Part shown: positions 23,801-32,451 of the stretch, piece after piece
Position numbering within the stretch: the stretch's first letter is position 1
Layout: every line of letters begins with the position of its first letter
Assembly: GCF_004916975.1 (NCBI RefSeq)
Contig: NZ_STGQ01000001.1
Span: 1,512,993-1,576,992 of the forward strand
Source: Paenibacillus dokdonensis
GTDB lineage: Bacteria > Bacillota > Bacilli > Paenibacillales > Paenibacillaceae
DNA length: 64,000 nt
Direction of reading: 5' to 3'
Translations under genes and position numbers: made by a program
The notes under the pieces: model-generated
Told to the model about the DNA's origin: nothing
The model's input: only the letters and a program-made list of their open reading frames with translations
Database searches by the model: none

Positions 23801-25364
23801 CGCTGCAAAGACAAAAGCGTCATTTCTGGGCAGCGGCGCTGTAAAGCCATTCCCGCAGCATACGGCTTACGCGGCTGGTTCGATCAAACCGAATCATCAG
23901 AGTGAGACTCAAATCGATGCGACAGTAACCCGCCTCTATAACGAATGGAAGAAAAAATATTTGAAGTCGAATACGCATCTGAAGTCATCGGACCCGTCAC
24001 AGTATTACGTGTGGTATGCCGATGGCGACTGGTTCGAAAAAGAGCATGACGATGCTCTTAATGTAGATTATGATGCAACAACCGTCTCTGAAGCGCATGG
24101 CTACGGGATGCTGATTACGGCATACATGGCGGGGCAAGATCCTCAGGCCAAATCTTATTTTGACGGACTATATCGCTATTTCAGAGCCCATCCTAGCAGC
24201 ATCAACCCGGACCTCATGGCCTGGAAACAGGGTGACACTGGCAAGGCCATCGTAGATGTGGATGGGGTGGATTCCGCGACAGACGGAGACATGGATATCG
24301 CATACGCCCTGCTGTTGGCGGACAGTCAATGGGGAAGCAGCGGTAAGATTAATTATTTGGCAGAAGCCAAAAAAGTGATTCAAGCCATTATGAAAAATGA
24401 TGTTAATCATACCGAGTGGACATTAAAGCTGGCTGATTGGGCAGAGGATAACGATGTAAAATACGGCAGTGCGACGCGCCCCTCCGATTTTATGCTGCAG
24501 CATCTCAAGGATTTCATGCAAGTTTCCGGTGATCGAAATTGGGAGCTTGTCATTGACAAGACCTACGAGGTAAGCCGTGACCTCTTCACGAAGTTCAGTC
24601 CGAAAGCAGGTTTGCTTCCTGATTTTGTGGTGAAGAAGAACGGCAGCTATGCTCCTGCTGATCCAGAGTTTCTAGAAGCAGAAACCGATGGGGATTACAG
24701 CTATAATTCATCCCGCACACCATGGCGGATCGGGACGGATGCTTTAATTACAGGAGATGAGCGGGCAAAAGAACAGCTGAACACGCTGACAGGTTGGATT
24801 CGTAAGACAACCAAGGATGATCCCTCGAAGATTCTTGCGGGCTATAAGCTTGACGGTTCTGCACCGCTTGAGGATTATCCTGATCTGTCCTTCACTGCTC
24901 CATTGATGGTTGGGGCGATGCTCGATTCCTCCAATCAATCCTGGCTAAACCGTTTATGGGATTATAATGCGGCTGTTTCAACAGAGGAAGATGTATATTT
25001 CGGTAATACGCTTCGGCTGCTGAGCATGATTGTCGTGTCCGGTAATTGGTGGTCACCTACCCTTACAGATACACAAGCTCCGGTTCAACCGACATTAGAG
25101 AAATCTGAAGCTGTATCCGGTACGTCTATCCAGTTGAAGTGGACGCCATCATCGGATCTCATGGGGGTTGCAGGCTACAAGGTATACCGGAATAACTCCG
25201 TTATTTCTGAAACGAAGGAGCTCCAGTTTAAAGATACGGGTTTGACACCAGACACATCCTATCAGTATTTTGTGGCTGCTTATGATGCGGCCGGCAATCT
25301 GTCACCGATGAGCAATATCAGAATCGTGAAGACAAGCGCTAAGGCGGATGGTACGACGCAATAA
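20838..25364 (+). CDS. Secreted metallophosphoesterase-GH8 glycanase fusion
   Basis: 1508-residue exported protein. Residues 1-34 are a signal peptide (cleavage likely after IYA). Then come a beta-rich region (about 48-225), a Big_5-type Ig-like domain (232-336), a purple-acid-phosphatase N-terminal domain (340-455), a metallophosphoesterase (458-760; GSDSQ, NSGDL, GGHEV, FHKSPYA and EAHDHMY carry most metal ligands), two Fn3-like modules (about 823-1010), a GH8 domain (about 1015-1400; SEAHGYGM with Glu1085 as likely general acid, and DGDMDIAYA near 1149-1153) and a final Fn3 (1408-1500). GH8 enzymes cleave beta-1,4 glucan, mixed-linkage glucan, xylan or chitosan. Joining them to a phosphatase is unusual. 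GGGAAGGGG precedes the ATG; a terminator follows. Confidence 0.88.
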   Translation: MRTRNKSRTAWSKTALLLTALALLAWPFQGNIYANGTGNLQSGAISKSAAVLAEWMFKDKGEQGVHMATSGKYQSSSVLQNVGGTFEYYDDEAHDLSYQGWDPEEGQKYWLATLSTAGYSQIKLSSEQSSSGSGPNEFKIQTSTDLSNWTDVPNGNVKMNTASSYDCPKQSCKLKNLALPLADDKELLYIRWIVSANKATNTDENPSGIGGGGSSRIRSIQVTGEPIKGKQPIHPTLDLTHTPLDQAEKASAADPLKIKFSKKVNLADEQDIRVTDEQGQPAPGLKFEITEGNLLQIQHNPLIYSTKYKVFIGKSAIKGEDGNLLARDLTWSFTVQDSPTMPKMINMTFNGDPKTSLAFAWYTDIKTETKIQVIEASRMQGNEFSATAAREYSGSAEEISTYMTKEDRTTGSKTKFYSHKVTADRLTPGTTYKYRVGNGTEWSAVGSFTTDTEKSQPYRFIVGSDSQASNKAEFEPWADTFKKANNHIGSPKFLINSGDLVDNGDLEEQWQWLLGVAQDQLLNVPFVPVLGGHEVSDWDGDETTPNNNFYNHFNLPRNVVKATHDGSVYSFEYGDALYMVFNSEFDGKLKEDGSVDWDDDKHEQFWNQVDWMRNTVAKSDAKWKFVTFHKSPYAAGDNSAQWEDQRIQFYKKNLIPVFDELGIDMVFEAHDHMYMRSFQMYGDKVVDPKDLQKDGEGNVIDPKGTVYLMSNALGNKFYYKNNQYKAGADGEPEEIIGADGKPVPYDDYFAAIDEQPEKKMFTDVSISDQVLKFDAMTAAVADEGKAGYSKDGLGVYDHYGIKRTDTKPAPVQQAEVEVKDGKAIVTWKAPSSEVERVRGFRIYEKDDKISKYWSKYVPVQSGNDQYSLTIDNLDTAIQYHLVIRAVGARDNSDKVEVGTLRIASGNEPPSAPSELEGKSMTPFQINLSWNASSGLQPAGYHVYRDGHLAGTAEGTAFQDIGLQPETVYQYTVKAFGKNGSESRSTAVIAAKTKASFLGSGAVKPFPQHTAYAAGSIKPNHQSETQIDATVTRLYNEWKKKYLKSNTHLKSSDPSQYYVWYADGDWFEKEHDDALNVDYDATTVSEAHGYGMLITAYMAGQDPQAKSYFDGLYRYFRAHPSSINPDLMAWKQGDTGKAIVDVDGVDSATDGDMDIAYALLLADSQWGSSGKINYLAEAKKVIQAIMKNDVNHTEWTLKLADWAEDNDVKYGSATRPSDFMLQHLKDFMQVSGDRNWELVIDKTYEVSRDLFTKFSPKAGLLPDFVVKKNGSYAPADPEFLEAETDGDYSYNSSRTPWRIGTDALITGDERAKEQLNTLTGWIRKTTKDDPSKILAGYKLDGSAPLEDYPDLSFTAPLMVGAMLDSSNQSWLNRLWDYNAAVSTEEDVYFGNTLRLLSMIVVSGNWWSPTLTDTQAPVQPTLEKSEAVSGTSIQLKWTPSSDLMGVAGYKVYRNNSVISETKELQFKDTGLTPDTSYQYFVAAYDAAGNLSPMSNIRIVKTSAKADGTTQ

Positions 25365-25378
25365 AATGTTGATTGAAA

Positions 25379-25405
25379 AAGCCCTGGCTAAGCCAGGGCT
25401 TTTTT
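25379..25405 (+). terminator. Strong intrinsic terminator after GH8 fusion gene
   Basis: Ten-base G/C-rich perfect stem (25379-25388 with 25392-25401), loop TAA, followed by T residues to 25405. It begins fifteen bases after the stop codon. Confidence 0.9.
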
Positions 25406-25517
25406 CTTGAGGGAAGCTTAATTTAACAACCAAGAAAATATGGAGTGTACGGGTGAGCTACTATATAATTGAAATATGTAAAATGTGACAGCAGTACAAC
25501 TGAAGGAGGTCTGAAAT

Positions 25518-26135
25518 ATGAGTACGACTTTCTATCTTGTAAGGCATGCTATAAAAGAAGGGGCAATTGGGGATGTTCCAATAACTTCAAAAGGTGTCTT
25601 ACAAGCACAATCGACAGCAAGATATTTTGGTGATTTACCTATAACAATCATACTTTCAAGTCCACTTCGAAGAGCAAAAGAAACCGCTGAATATATTGCA
25701 CTAGAGACGAAATCACCGATGAATATGAATAGTCGTTTGCGGGAACGTGCTAATTGGGGGGACCTTCCAGGACAAACTTTTGAGGAGTTTGTTGCCATGT
25801 GGGAGCGGTCTACATTTGAACCCGAATATATACCACCCGTAGGCGATTCAGCAAAGCAAGCAGGTGAGCGTTTATCTTCTTTATTAACAGGATTAGCCAA
25901 GAAACACCCGTTACAAAGTAATATTGTAATCGTTACTCATGGAGGATTAATAACTGATTTTTTGGTGAATACATTCCCCGAGAACCAACTGGAAGTTTGG
26001 CATCCTAATTTCGTTGCCGTACAAAGCGAGCTGGTTCCCGAGTGTTCTATAACAACACTAATTTATGAAAGCGGAAAGTATAAAATTGCAGGCTTTGCAT
26101 CCGTTGAACATTTAACGCCAATCGATCTGTCATAA
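25518..26135 (+). CDS. Histidine phosphatase family protein
   Basis: 205-residue phosphoglycerate-mutase-like phosphatase. The catalytic R-H-x is in YLVRHAIKEG at the N-terminus; SSPLRRAKETAEYI and VTHGGLITDFL supply the second Arg and the C-terminal His. Missing C-terminal elements of true dPGM suggest a broad-specificity phosphatase. AAGGAGG lies upstream of the ATG. Its 3' end overlaps the convergent histidine kinase gene by six bases. Confidence 0.88.
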   Translation: MSTTFYLVRHAIKEGAIGDVPITSKGVLQAQSTARYFGDLPITIILSSPLRRAKETAEYIALETKSPMNMNSRLRERANWGDLPGQTFEEFVAMWERSTFEPEYIPPVGDSAKQAGERLSSLLTGLAKKHPLQSNIVIVTHGGLITDFLVNTFPENQLEVWHPNFVAVQSELVPECSITTLIYESGKYKIAGFASVEHLTPIDLS

Positions 26136-27587
26136 GTCATCGGGTTCGTTTATCCTGGGCAGCTTCACTGTGAAGGTGGTTCCATGATCCGGAACGCTGT
26201 CAATCTGAACGGAGCCGCCATGATTATGAATAATATTTTGCGTGATCATAAATCCAAGACCTGTCCCCGTTTCTTTGGTTGTGAAAAATGGCTGTCCGAG
26301 TTTTTGAATTTGCTCCGGAGTCATACCGCTGCCTTCATCCTGAACACTGATTAGCACCTCGAGATCGCTGAATTCGGCTGTTATGTGAATGATCCCACTT
26401 GTACCCATGGCATCCATACCATTTTTAAGCAGATTGATAAACACCTGTTTTAATTGATTAATTTCCCCGGTAATCCACAGAGAAGTGTCCGGACAATGAA
26501 AAGTAATCTCGATATTTTTTAATGCAGCCTGAACTCTCATTAAGGTAATGACCTGATCCAATATGGGCAGGACATTCAGGGGTTTACTTATGTGGTTACC
26601 CTGTGGTTTGGATAAAACCAGCAGCTCATTGACAATAAGCTCGATACGTTTGAGTTCAGATTCAATAATATCGAAATACGATTCGGTACTGCGTTTTGAT
26701 GACCTCATCAGCTTCATAAACCCATTAATGGAGGTCAGCGGATTACGGATTTCATGTGCAATTCCTGCTGCAAGCTGTCCGGCCATATTTAGCTTTTCGG
26801 ATTGCATAATATATTCCTCTTTTTGCTGCTGATCCGTAATATCCTTGAAAACTCCAACGGCGGCTGGCTCTCCTTCATAATTGATAATCAGCGTAAAACC
26901 TTCTACAAACTTTTGCTGTCCATCCAAAGCATTGATCATATAGCTGATACTTCGGAGTGACTGGTGTGTAACAAAGTTTTTTCTGCGATCAGAAAGTGCT
27001 TGATGATAGGAAGTATCGACGACTGAATCGGTAGACATCCCGAGAACTTCGCTTTTGTCATTGGCATGAACCAGTCGGAGTGCTGCCGGATTGACGTATT
27101 GGATGATCCCTTTTTTGGTGATCAAGACGGCCAGCGGCATTTTTTCAAGAAGCTGATAATACGAATTTTGGATATCCAGCAAAATAACTTCAGTCGAATG
27201 AAGCAGCCCCTCCGTCTCGGTTAAACGGGTGCGATCTTCAAATTGCACGAAATAATGCGATGGGAAAGGGTCCTCAGCATAAATAATCGTGAGATGAATG
27301 GTCATATTCAGTTGTCGACCTGCTCTATGTAGTACTTGATGTTCGAATTTTCCGTATGTAAGATGATTGGATTCGAGCGACTTGCCGAATTCCGAAATGA
27401 CAGTCAGCATATCATGATATGTAATGTCCAGGGAAGGGATGGAATGGAGTTCGTGCCGTGGATGTCCCAAAAGATCACATAATGCGGGATTAACCTTTAG
27501 AAAGGTTCCATTGAGCGAGATGAGAGCCATTCCAAGAGCAGCATGCTGAAAGGTGGGATCATAACTCTGGACATGATCACGTAACAC
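26130..27587 (-). CDS. Cytosolic PAS-sensor histidine kinase, KinA/KinE-like
   Basis: 485-residue soluble histidine kinase without transmembrane segments. Two PAS domains (about 10-110 and 140-250; the second ends VFKDITDQQQKEEYI) precede the dimerisation domain with QLAAGIAHEIRNPLTSING, where His278 is the phosphorylation site. The ATPase domain has the N box VFINLLKNGMDA, G1 VQDEGSGM and G2 TGLGFMITQNI. Orphan kinases of this layout in spore formers often feed the sporulation phosphorelay; that role is an inference, since no response regulator lies nearby. It starts with GTG, after GAGGAG. Confidence 0.88.
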   Translation of the reverse strand: MLRDHVQSYDPTFQHAALGMALISLNGTFLKVNPALCDLLGHPRHELHSIPSLDITYHDMLTVISEFGKSLESNHLTYGKFEHQVLHRAGRQLNMTIHLTIIYAEDPFPSHYFVQFEDRTRLTETEGLLHSTEVILLDIQNSYYQLLEKMPLAVLITKKGIIQYVNPAALRLVHANDKSEVLGMSTDSVVDTSYHQALSDRRKNFVTHQSLRSISYMINALDGQQKFVEGFTLIINYEGEPAAVGVFKDITDQQQKEEYIMQSEKLNMAGQLAAGIAHEIRNPLTSINGFMKLMRSSKRSTESYFDIIESELKRIELIVNELLVLSKPQGNHISKPLNVLPILDQVITLMRVQAALKNIEITFHCPDTSLWITGEINQLKQVFINLLKNGMDAMGTSGIIHITAEFSDLEVLISVQDEGSGMTPEQIQKLGQPFFTTKETGTGLGFMITQNIIHNHGGSVQIDSVPDHGTTFTVKLPRINEPDDL

Positions 27588-27833
27588 CGATAATCTCCTC
27601 TCTTATTCCATTTTTATGTCGGATTGTACCCATATTATAATCATGATAAGGGACGGTCTTCAATGGAAGAATCAAATATTTTTAGCGTTTTCGACGGAAG
27701 TATGTTCTTTTGCATGCGATTAAAGACTTTTCCATGACAGGATTTTATTGGTATATGGGCGAATATAGTAGATCATTGATTCTTTAATAAGTGTAGAAAT
27801 CCGCTGGAATATAATAGGAATGGAGTGCTGAGT

Positions 27834-28292
27834 ATGACATCAGAAAGTATTGAATCCAGGTTGGAATCGCTTGGGATTATTCTTCCGGGGTCGAGTTCCC
27901 CGGCCGCAAGATACGTCAACTGCGTGATCGTGAACGGACTGATGTTCGTATCGGGAAAGGGTCCTTCAGGTCAACCGAAGGGAAAGCTGGGAAGTGATTT
28001 TTCGACCGTGGAAGGCTATCAATTCGCCCGGAGTACCGGGCTTGAGATTTTGGCGGTTGTGAAATCTGCTCTCGGAACGCTGGATAAAGTGAAACGAGTG
28101 GTGAAAATACAAGGCTTTGTGAATGCGCAGCCTTTTTATGAGGAGCATCACAAGGTGTTAAATGGTTGTTCGGATTTGATGATGGATGTATTTGGTGAGC
28201 GGGGAAAACATGCGCGGTCTGTATTTGGAGCCGTGTCCGTGAGAGATAACCTGCCGATCATCATTGATTCGATTTTTGAAGTGGAAGAGTAA
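27834..28292 (+). CDS. RidA/YjgF-family protein
   Basis: 152-residue RidA-superfamily protein of the longer (YjgF/TdcF-like, 'L-PSP') subgroup. Recognisable pieces are IVNGLMFVSGKGPS, the strand VVKIQGFVNAQPFYEEH and the C-terminal ARSVFGAVSVRDNLPIIID, with the Arg that in true RidA enzymes binds the iminoacid carboxylate. RidA deaminates reactive 2-aminoacrylate; members of this subgroup may have other roles. ATG at 27834 is eight bases after TGGAG. Confidence 0.82.
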   Translation: MTSESIESRLESLGIILPGSSSPAARYVNCVIVNGLMFVSGKGPSGQPKGKLGSDFSTVEGYQFARSTGLEILAVVKSALGTLDKVKRVVKIQGFVNAQPFYEEHHKVLNGCSDLMMDVFGERGKHARSVFGAVSVRDNLPIIIDSIFEVEE

Positions 28293-28322
28293 GCATTATT
28301 CCGACAATCAATGCTTTTCACC

Positions 28323-28361
28323 GAACCACAACACGGCCTAGGCAATACCGGTGTGTGGTTC
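28323..28361 (+). terminator. Probable terminator after RidA-type gene
   Basis: GAACCACA (28323-28330) pairs perfectly with TGTGGTTC (28354-28361); further inner pairing (CAC with GTG) extends the stem. The following T tract is broken (CTTTATATT), so it is a weaker terminator. Confidence 0.5.
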
Positions 28362-28396
28362 TTTATATTCTATGAAACAAGGAGCAGGTAAAACGG

Positions 28397-29341
28397 ATGA
28401 TGAAAATGACCGAAATTCAAGCACGAATGGAGCAGATCCCGCTGCTTGCCGGCAGCGATTCCATGATACATATCGACAAAGGCTTTTCCGGTGATCAAAA
28501 ATTCATGGTGACAAAAGGAAGCCGAAAATATCTGCTGCGGGTCTTTGACATCAAGCTGTATCCGCAAAAAGGAGTAGAGTATGAAGCTTTGATACGGATG
28601 CAGCATTACCAGGTTCAATGCTCAAGACCCTTGGAGCTTGGCCGATGGGATGACATTGAGCTGGGATATATGATATTGACCTTTATCGAAGGTGAGGAAG
28701 CCGCTGTTGGAATATCGGATTATTCACCTGAAATACAGTATGCCATCGGGCTGGAAGCGGGAGCGGAGCTGTTGAAAGTTCATCAGTATCATGCGCCTGA
28801 ATTCATTCCATCCTGGTACGAAAGGCAGGTCAGGAAATATCACCGCAATAGGGATCAGTACCGCAGCTGTGGGGTTCGAATTAAGGATGACACCAAACTC
28901 TTCGGGTTTATTGATGAGCATCTTCATTGGATGCAGAGCCGTCCGAACCGGTTCCAGCATGATGATTTCCATCTGGCGAATCTGGTTGTCCAAGATGGGC
29001 ATCTGTCGGGAGTGATTGACTTTAACCGGTGCGATTGGGGGGATCCAATCCATGACTTTTTGAAAATCAGCTTTTTCTCGAGCGATTTGAGTGTTCCATT
29101 TGCCATCGGACAGATCCATGGATATCATGGTCAGCAGGAGCCGGACGAGACATTTTGGCAGCTGTATTCGCTCTATTTGGCCATGAACCTGGTTGGTTCG
29201 GTTGCTTGGACACTCAGAGTGTATCCGGAGGGAATAAGTGACATGATGGATAGAATCGACAGGGTGCTGGAGGATCATCGGTATTTTGAAAAAATGGTTC
29301 CGGTGTGGTACACCAATCACAATATGAGACAGGAGGTTTGA
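28397..29341 (+). CDS. Phosphotransferase, APH family
   Basis: 314-residue APH-fold kinase. The catalytic loop is FQHDDFHLANLVVQDGHLSG, with Asp and Asn in place, and the metal site follows as GVIDFNRCDWGDPIHDFLK. The N-lobe FMVTKGSRKYLLRVFDIK and MILTFIEGEEA fit the nucleotide pocket and hinge. Several relatives are annotated as aminoglycoside kinases, but the substrate cannot be read from the sequence. It is the third intact APH-type gene of the window. Confidence 0.87.
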   Translation: MMKMTEIQARMEQIPLLAGSDSMIHIDKGFSGDQKFMVTKGSRKYLLRVFDIKLYPQKGVEYEALIRMQHYQVQCSRPLELGRWDDIELGYMILTFIEGEEAAVGISDYSPEIQYAIGLEAGAELLKVHQYHAPEFIPSWYERQVRKYHRNRDQYRSCGVRIKDDTKLFGFIDEHLHWMQSRPNRFQHDDFHLANLVVQDGHLSGVIDFNRCDWGDPIHDFLKISFFSSDLSVPFAIGQIHGYHGQQEPDETFWQLYSLYLAMNLVGSVAWTLRVYPEGISDMMDRIDRVLEDHRYFEKMVPVWYTNHNMRQEV

Positions 29342-29380
29342 ATGTGGTTACCGACGGAGCGCGGATCGCTGAGGAGGTAG
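29342..29380 (+). other. 12-codon ORF bridging two genes
   Basis: AGGAGG at 29331-29336, within the end of the phosphotransferase gene, precedes an ATG at 29342 that encodes MWLPTERGSLRR and stops at TAG 29378-29380. The stop lies two bases before the GTG start of the phosphatase gene, whose own ribosome site (GGAGG) is inside this ORF. Translational coupling or chance are both possible. Confidence 0.35.
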
Positions 29381-29382
29381 TC

Positions 29383-29958
29383 GTGAATCAAACGGTCATA
29401 TATATGGTGAGACATGCGGAATCGAAGTACATACCGGGCATGGAAGAAGCCAGGGGACTATCCGAAAAAGGGATAATGGATGCCCTCTTCGTTAGAGATA
29501 TACTGCGTACGGAGGAGATCGACGCTTTTTTTTCGAGTCCATATCAACGGGCTATTCAAACCGTGGAACCATCGGCTCGTGAAGCGGGCGGGGATATTAT
29601 TCTTATTGAAGACCTGAAGGAAAGAACCCTTGCTGGCGAGGATTTTCAAGTGCCGGATGGTCATTTTTTCAGCTGCAAAAAGCAGCTTTACGATGATTTT
29701 CATTTTGCGCTTCCTGGTGGAGAGTCGAGTTCAGAAGCCCAGTACCGAGGTTCGCAGGTCATATTGAAGCTTCTTGAAGAACATCGCGGTAAAAAAATAG
29801 CTATCGGCACCCATGGTGATATCATGACGTTGATCATGAATTATTTTAACCGGGAGTATGATTTTGAGTTTTGGAGATCGACATCCATGCCTGATGTGTA
29901 TAAACTGGCTTTTGAAGATAAGGAATTAAAGCATGTTACGAGATACTGGGCGGAATAA
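29383..29958 (+). CDS. Histidine phosphatase family protein
   Basis: 191-residue phosphoglycerate-mutase-like phosphatase. The N-terminal YMVRHAESKY contains the nucleophilic His, SSPYQRAIQTVEP the second-site Arg, and IGTHGDIMTLIM the C-terminal catalytic His. The GTG at 29383 follows GGAGG by six bases and gives the usual short N-terminus; an upstream in-frame start at 29305 would add a long tail with no ribosome site. It is linked to the preceding phosphotransferase by a 12-codon ORF. Confidence 0.85.
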   Translation: MNQTVIYMVRHAESKYIPGMEEARGLSEKGIMDALFVRDILRTEEIDAFFSSPYQRAIQTVEPSAREAGGDIILIEDLKERTLAGEDFQVPDGHFFSCKKQLYDDFHFALPGGESSSEAQYRGSQVILKLLEEHRGKKIAIGTHGDIMTLIMNYFNREYDFEFWRSTSMPDVYKLAFEDKELKHVTRYWAE

Positions 29959-29969
29959 AAGTTGAAAAT

Positions 29970-30012
29970 AGAAGCTGCGCTGGATACTGGAATCTGGTCA
30001 GTTTCTTTTTTT
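29970..30012 (+). terminator. Intrinsic terminator before the fucoside locus
   Basis: GAAGCTG (29971-29977) pairs with CAGTTTC (29999-30005; one G-U pair) over a long loop that can fold further, and the 3' arm runs into a T tract to 30012. It separates the phosphatase gene from the AraC regulator gene. Confidence 0.6.
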
Positions 30013-30120
30013 GTCTGTAATTGTATTAAGTTTATGTGACGACAGATGTAAAGACGCTGGTTCACATCTCTGCTATATTGGGATTAATATTGCAAACAAT
30101 GGCAAAGGGTGGGATTTGTT

Positions 30121-32439
30121 TTGAGGAAAGCTTCCGGTGAACGTGCTACACTGATATTCCGTTTTTTTATACCTTATGCGCTTATTCTGCTGGGCTCCTT
30201 GCTTGTTGGATGGTTTGCTTATCATAAAACCTCGGCTCTGGTGGAGAGTGAAACGAAGAAAAGCAATGCGGCAGCACTCGGACAAATCCGGGAGGCGCTG
30301 GACCGGCGTTTTGCGGAAGTGGAGACCATTGCCGAGCAAATGTCCAGTGAGTCCAAAATCCAGTCCTTTCAATTCGTCAAAGCCCCTTTCCAGAACACTA
30401 ATCCATATCGATTATGGGATCTGGAGCAAAGCTTGTTTGATTACCGGATGTCGAACCATTTTATCGTGGATTATTATATCGCCTATAAGAGCAGCGGCAT
30501 GTTTATTTCTCCGCGCAAGGTGTATAACGCACAGCAATTTTACAGCCTCCAGCTTCGTTACGACAACATGTCTTATGATGAATGGTACGCTCAGCTTTTT
30601 AATCAATATTATTATAAAACCTATAAACCCGGTATGCCGGTGATATACGAAGGAAAGGCATATTCGGTCGTCAGTTATATGCAGTCGTTTGGAACAAGAG
30701 ACAGCGGCGGAGTCATTACCGTGCTCATTAACAACCGTCAGATCCAGGAGATGCTTCAGCATATAGATTCGGAGCAGGGAGGATTCGCTTATGTCGCTGA
30801 CCAGAATGGAAACCTCATCAGTCACACGGGATTGGAGGGACAGTCAATAAATTTGAAAGCGCTTCCCATCCAAGAAGGGTTTTCGCAAATTCAGTGGAGC
30901 GGGAAGAAGATGCTAATCACGCAAACGACCTCCAGCTATAACGGCTGGACCTATGTATCTGCCCAACCGGAAACGGTTGTCCTGCAAAAGGCCAATTATA
31001 TCAAGGATCTTACGTTAACCGTATTCCTTCTGGCGCTTATCGCAGGGCTGCTGGTAGCTGGTTTTCTGGCTTACCGCAGCAGTCGCCCCGTGTTTAAGCT
31101 GCTCCAGCTGCTGCCACTAAAGCCTGGGGGGAAAGAGAAACGTCCGCTAGGCAATCTGATGGATGATATTCGGAGTTCGGTATCCGCTTTGGTGGAGAGC
31201 CATGATGCGCTGAACAGCCGGCTTGAGGCCCAAGTGCCGCTGCTGAGAAATGTGTTTTTCGACCGTCTCCTACAAGGCGGTTTTACATCAGTAGAGGAAG
31301 TTGAGGCGGCGATGGAGCATTCCCGTATTGAGCTTTGCGGAAGTTATCTGACTGCCGCGATTATCCGGCTTCGGGGCTACCATGCACCGTACAATGAAGA
31401 AATGCTGATGGAGCTGGATATCGTGAAGCTGAATATCCGGGATGTTATCTCTTCGAGCAGTACGGCAGAACAGGTTTTTGTACAGGTTCATGATTTGGGC
31501 GAAAACAAGCTGGCTCTGCTGTTCCATGGTGAAGGAGGTTCCTCCGAATATTTTATGGATATGGTAAAGCAGCTCGTCCATCATTTATATGGAAGATTAC
31601 AAGATGCAAGCAATGCAGGTCTATTATTAGCTGTCGGAACCTGCCAAACCAGACTGACGGAGATTTATCGTGCGTTTGGAGAAGCTGAATTCATCTTGCT
31701 TCATGCTGCATGGAACGAGCAGCAACCGTTATTATTCTACGATGATGCGCAGGTGCCTGTTCCCGCCTATTTTTATCCTGCGGATGTTGAGCAGCGATTG
31801 ATTCAGCTGGTGAGATCGGGCAATAAGCCGGAGACCGCCCGCCTGATGGAACAGATCAGGGATAAAAATGGGGGAGAACATCAGGTGCCGGCAGTCGTCG
31901 AACGGCTTCTTGCTCAAGAGCTGTGCGGAACGCTGATGAAATGCTGCGAACCCTCCGGCTCGGGTGAGGATCTGATAAGCCATGAAGTGGAGGTCGTGCT
32001 GAAAGCTTCCGATCCCGCATTGTCTTCCCCCGAAGCGATTCATATGTTGTTTCAGACATTGCTGCAGCTCTGTCAGAAGTATGAGGACCGTAAACGAAGT
32101 CATAATGATTCTCTGGCAGGCAAGCTGATCGAATATATTGACCTTCACTATCCGGAGCCGGATCTCAGCCTTGCTGTGCTTGCGCAGGAAGCTCGGACTT
32201 CCGAAGCATATGTGTCATTTTTCTTCAAAGAACAAACGGGCATGAACTTTTCAGACTATTTGGAGAATGTCCGCATGGAGGAGGCCAAGCGACTGCTTGC
32301 CCATAGCGGCATGCCTGTGAGTGAAATTGCGGCACTTACCGGCTACTTGTCCCTGAATACGTTCAGCAGAGCTTTTAAACGTGCGAATGGTTTCAGTGCA
32401 ACGGAATTCCGGAAGGAAAACCAGCCGCGGGAAGCCTGA
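30121..32439 (+). CDS. Membrane-anchored AraC-type regulator (YesM/YesN-like fusion)
   Basis: 772-residue one-component sensor. Two hydrophobic helices (about residues 12-32 and 295-315) bracket an extracellular sensory domain of about 260 residues of the kind found in YesM-type sensors. A long intracellular linker leads to an AraC DNA-binding domain at the C-terminus (about 675-770): DLSLAVLAQEARTSEAYVSF then MPVSEIAALTGYLSLNTFSR, both helix-turn-helix units. Such proteins sense a glycan or bound lipoprotein outside and activate the adjacent transport operon. AAAGGGTGG lies eight bases before the TTG at 30121. It heads the operon genes 32589-38384. Confidence 0.85.
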   Translation: MRKASGERATLIFRFFIPYALILLGSLLVGWFAYHKTSALVESETKKSNAAALGQIREALDRRFAEVETIAEQMSSESKIQSFQFVKAPFQNTNPYRLWDLEQSLFDYRMSNHFIVDYYIAYKSSGMFISPRKVYNAQQFYSLQLRYDNMSYDEWYAQLFNQYYYKTYKPGMPVIYEGKAYSVVSYMQSFGTRDSGGVITVLINNRQIQEMLQHIDSEQGGFAYVADQNGNLISHTGLEGQSINLKALPIQEGFSQIQWSGKKMLITQTTSSYNGWTYVSAQPETVVLQKANYIKDLTLTVFLLALIAGLLVAGFLAYRSSRPVFKLLQLLPLKPGGKEKRPLGNLMDDIRSSVSALVESHDALNSRLEAQVPLLRNVFFDRLLQGGFTSVEEVEAAMEHSRIELCGSYLTAAIIRLRGYHAPYNEEMLMELDIVKLNIRDVISSSSTAEQVFVQVHDLGENKLALLFHGEGGSSEYFMDMVKQLVHHLYGRLQDASNAGLLLAVGTCQTRLTEIYRAFGEAEFILLHAAWNEQQPLLFYDDAQVPVPAYFYPADVEQRLIQLVRSGNKPETARLMEQIRDKNGGEHQVPAVVERLLAQELCGTLMKCCEPSGSGEDLISHEVEVVLKASDPALSSPEAIHMLFQTLLQLCQKYEDRKRSHNDSLAGKLIEYIDLHYPEPDLSLAVLAQEARTSEAYVSFFFKEQTGMNFSDYLENVRMEEAKRLLAHSGMPVSEIAALTGYLSLNTFSRAFKRANGFSATEFRKENQPREA

Positions 32440-32451
32440 ATGTAAAGAAAA

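Noticed and set aside
28724..29320. Minus-strand open frame within the APH-type kinase gene
   Set aside because: It covers the region encoding the catalytic loop on the opposite strand; no ribosome site or family match.
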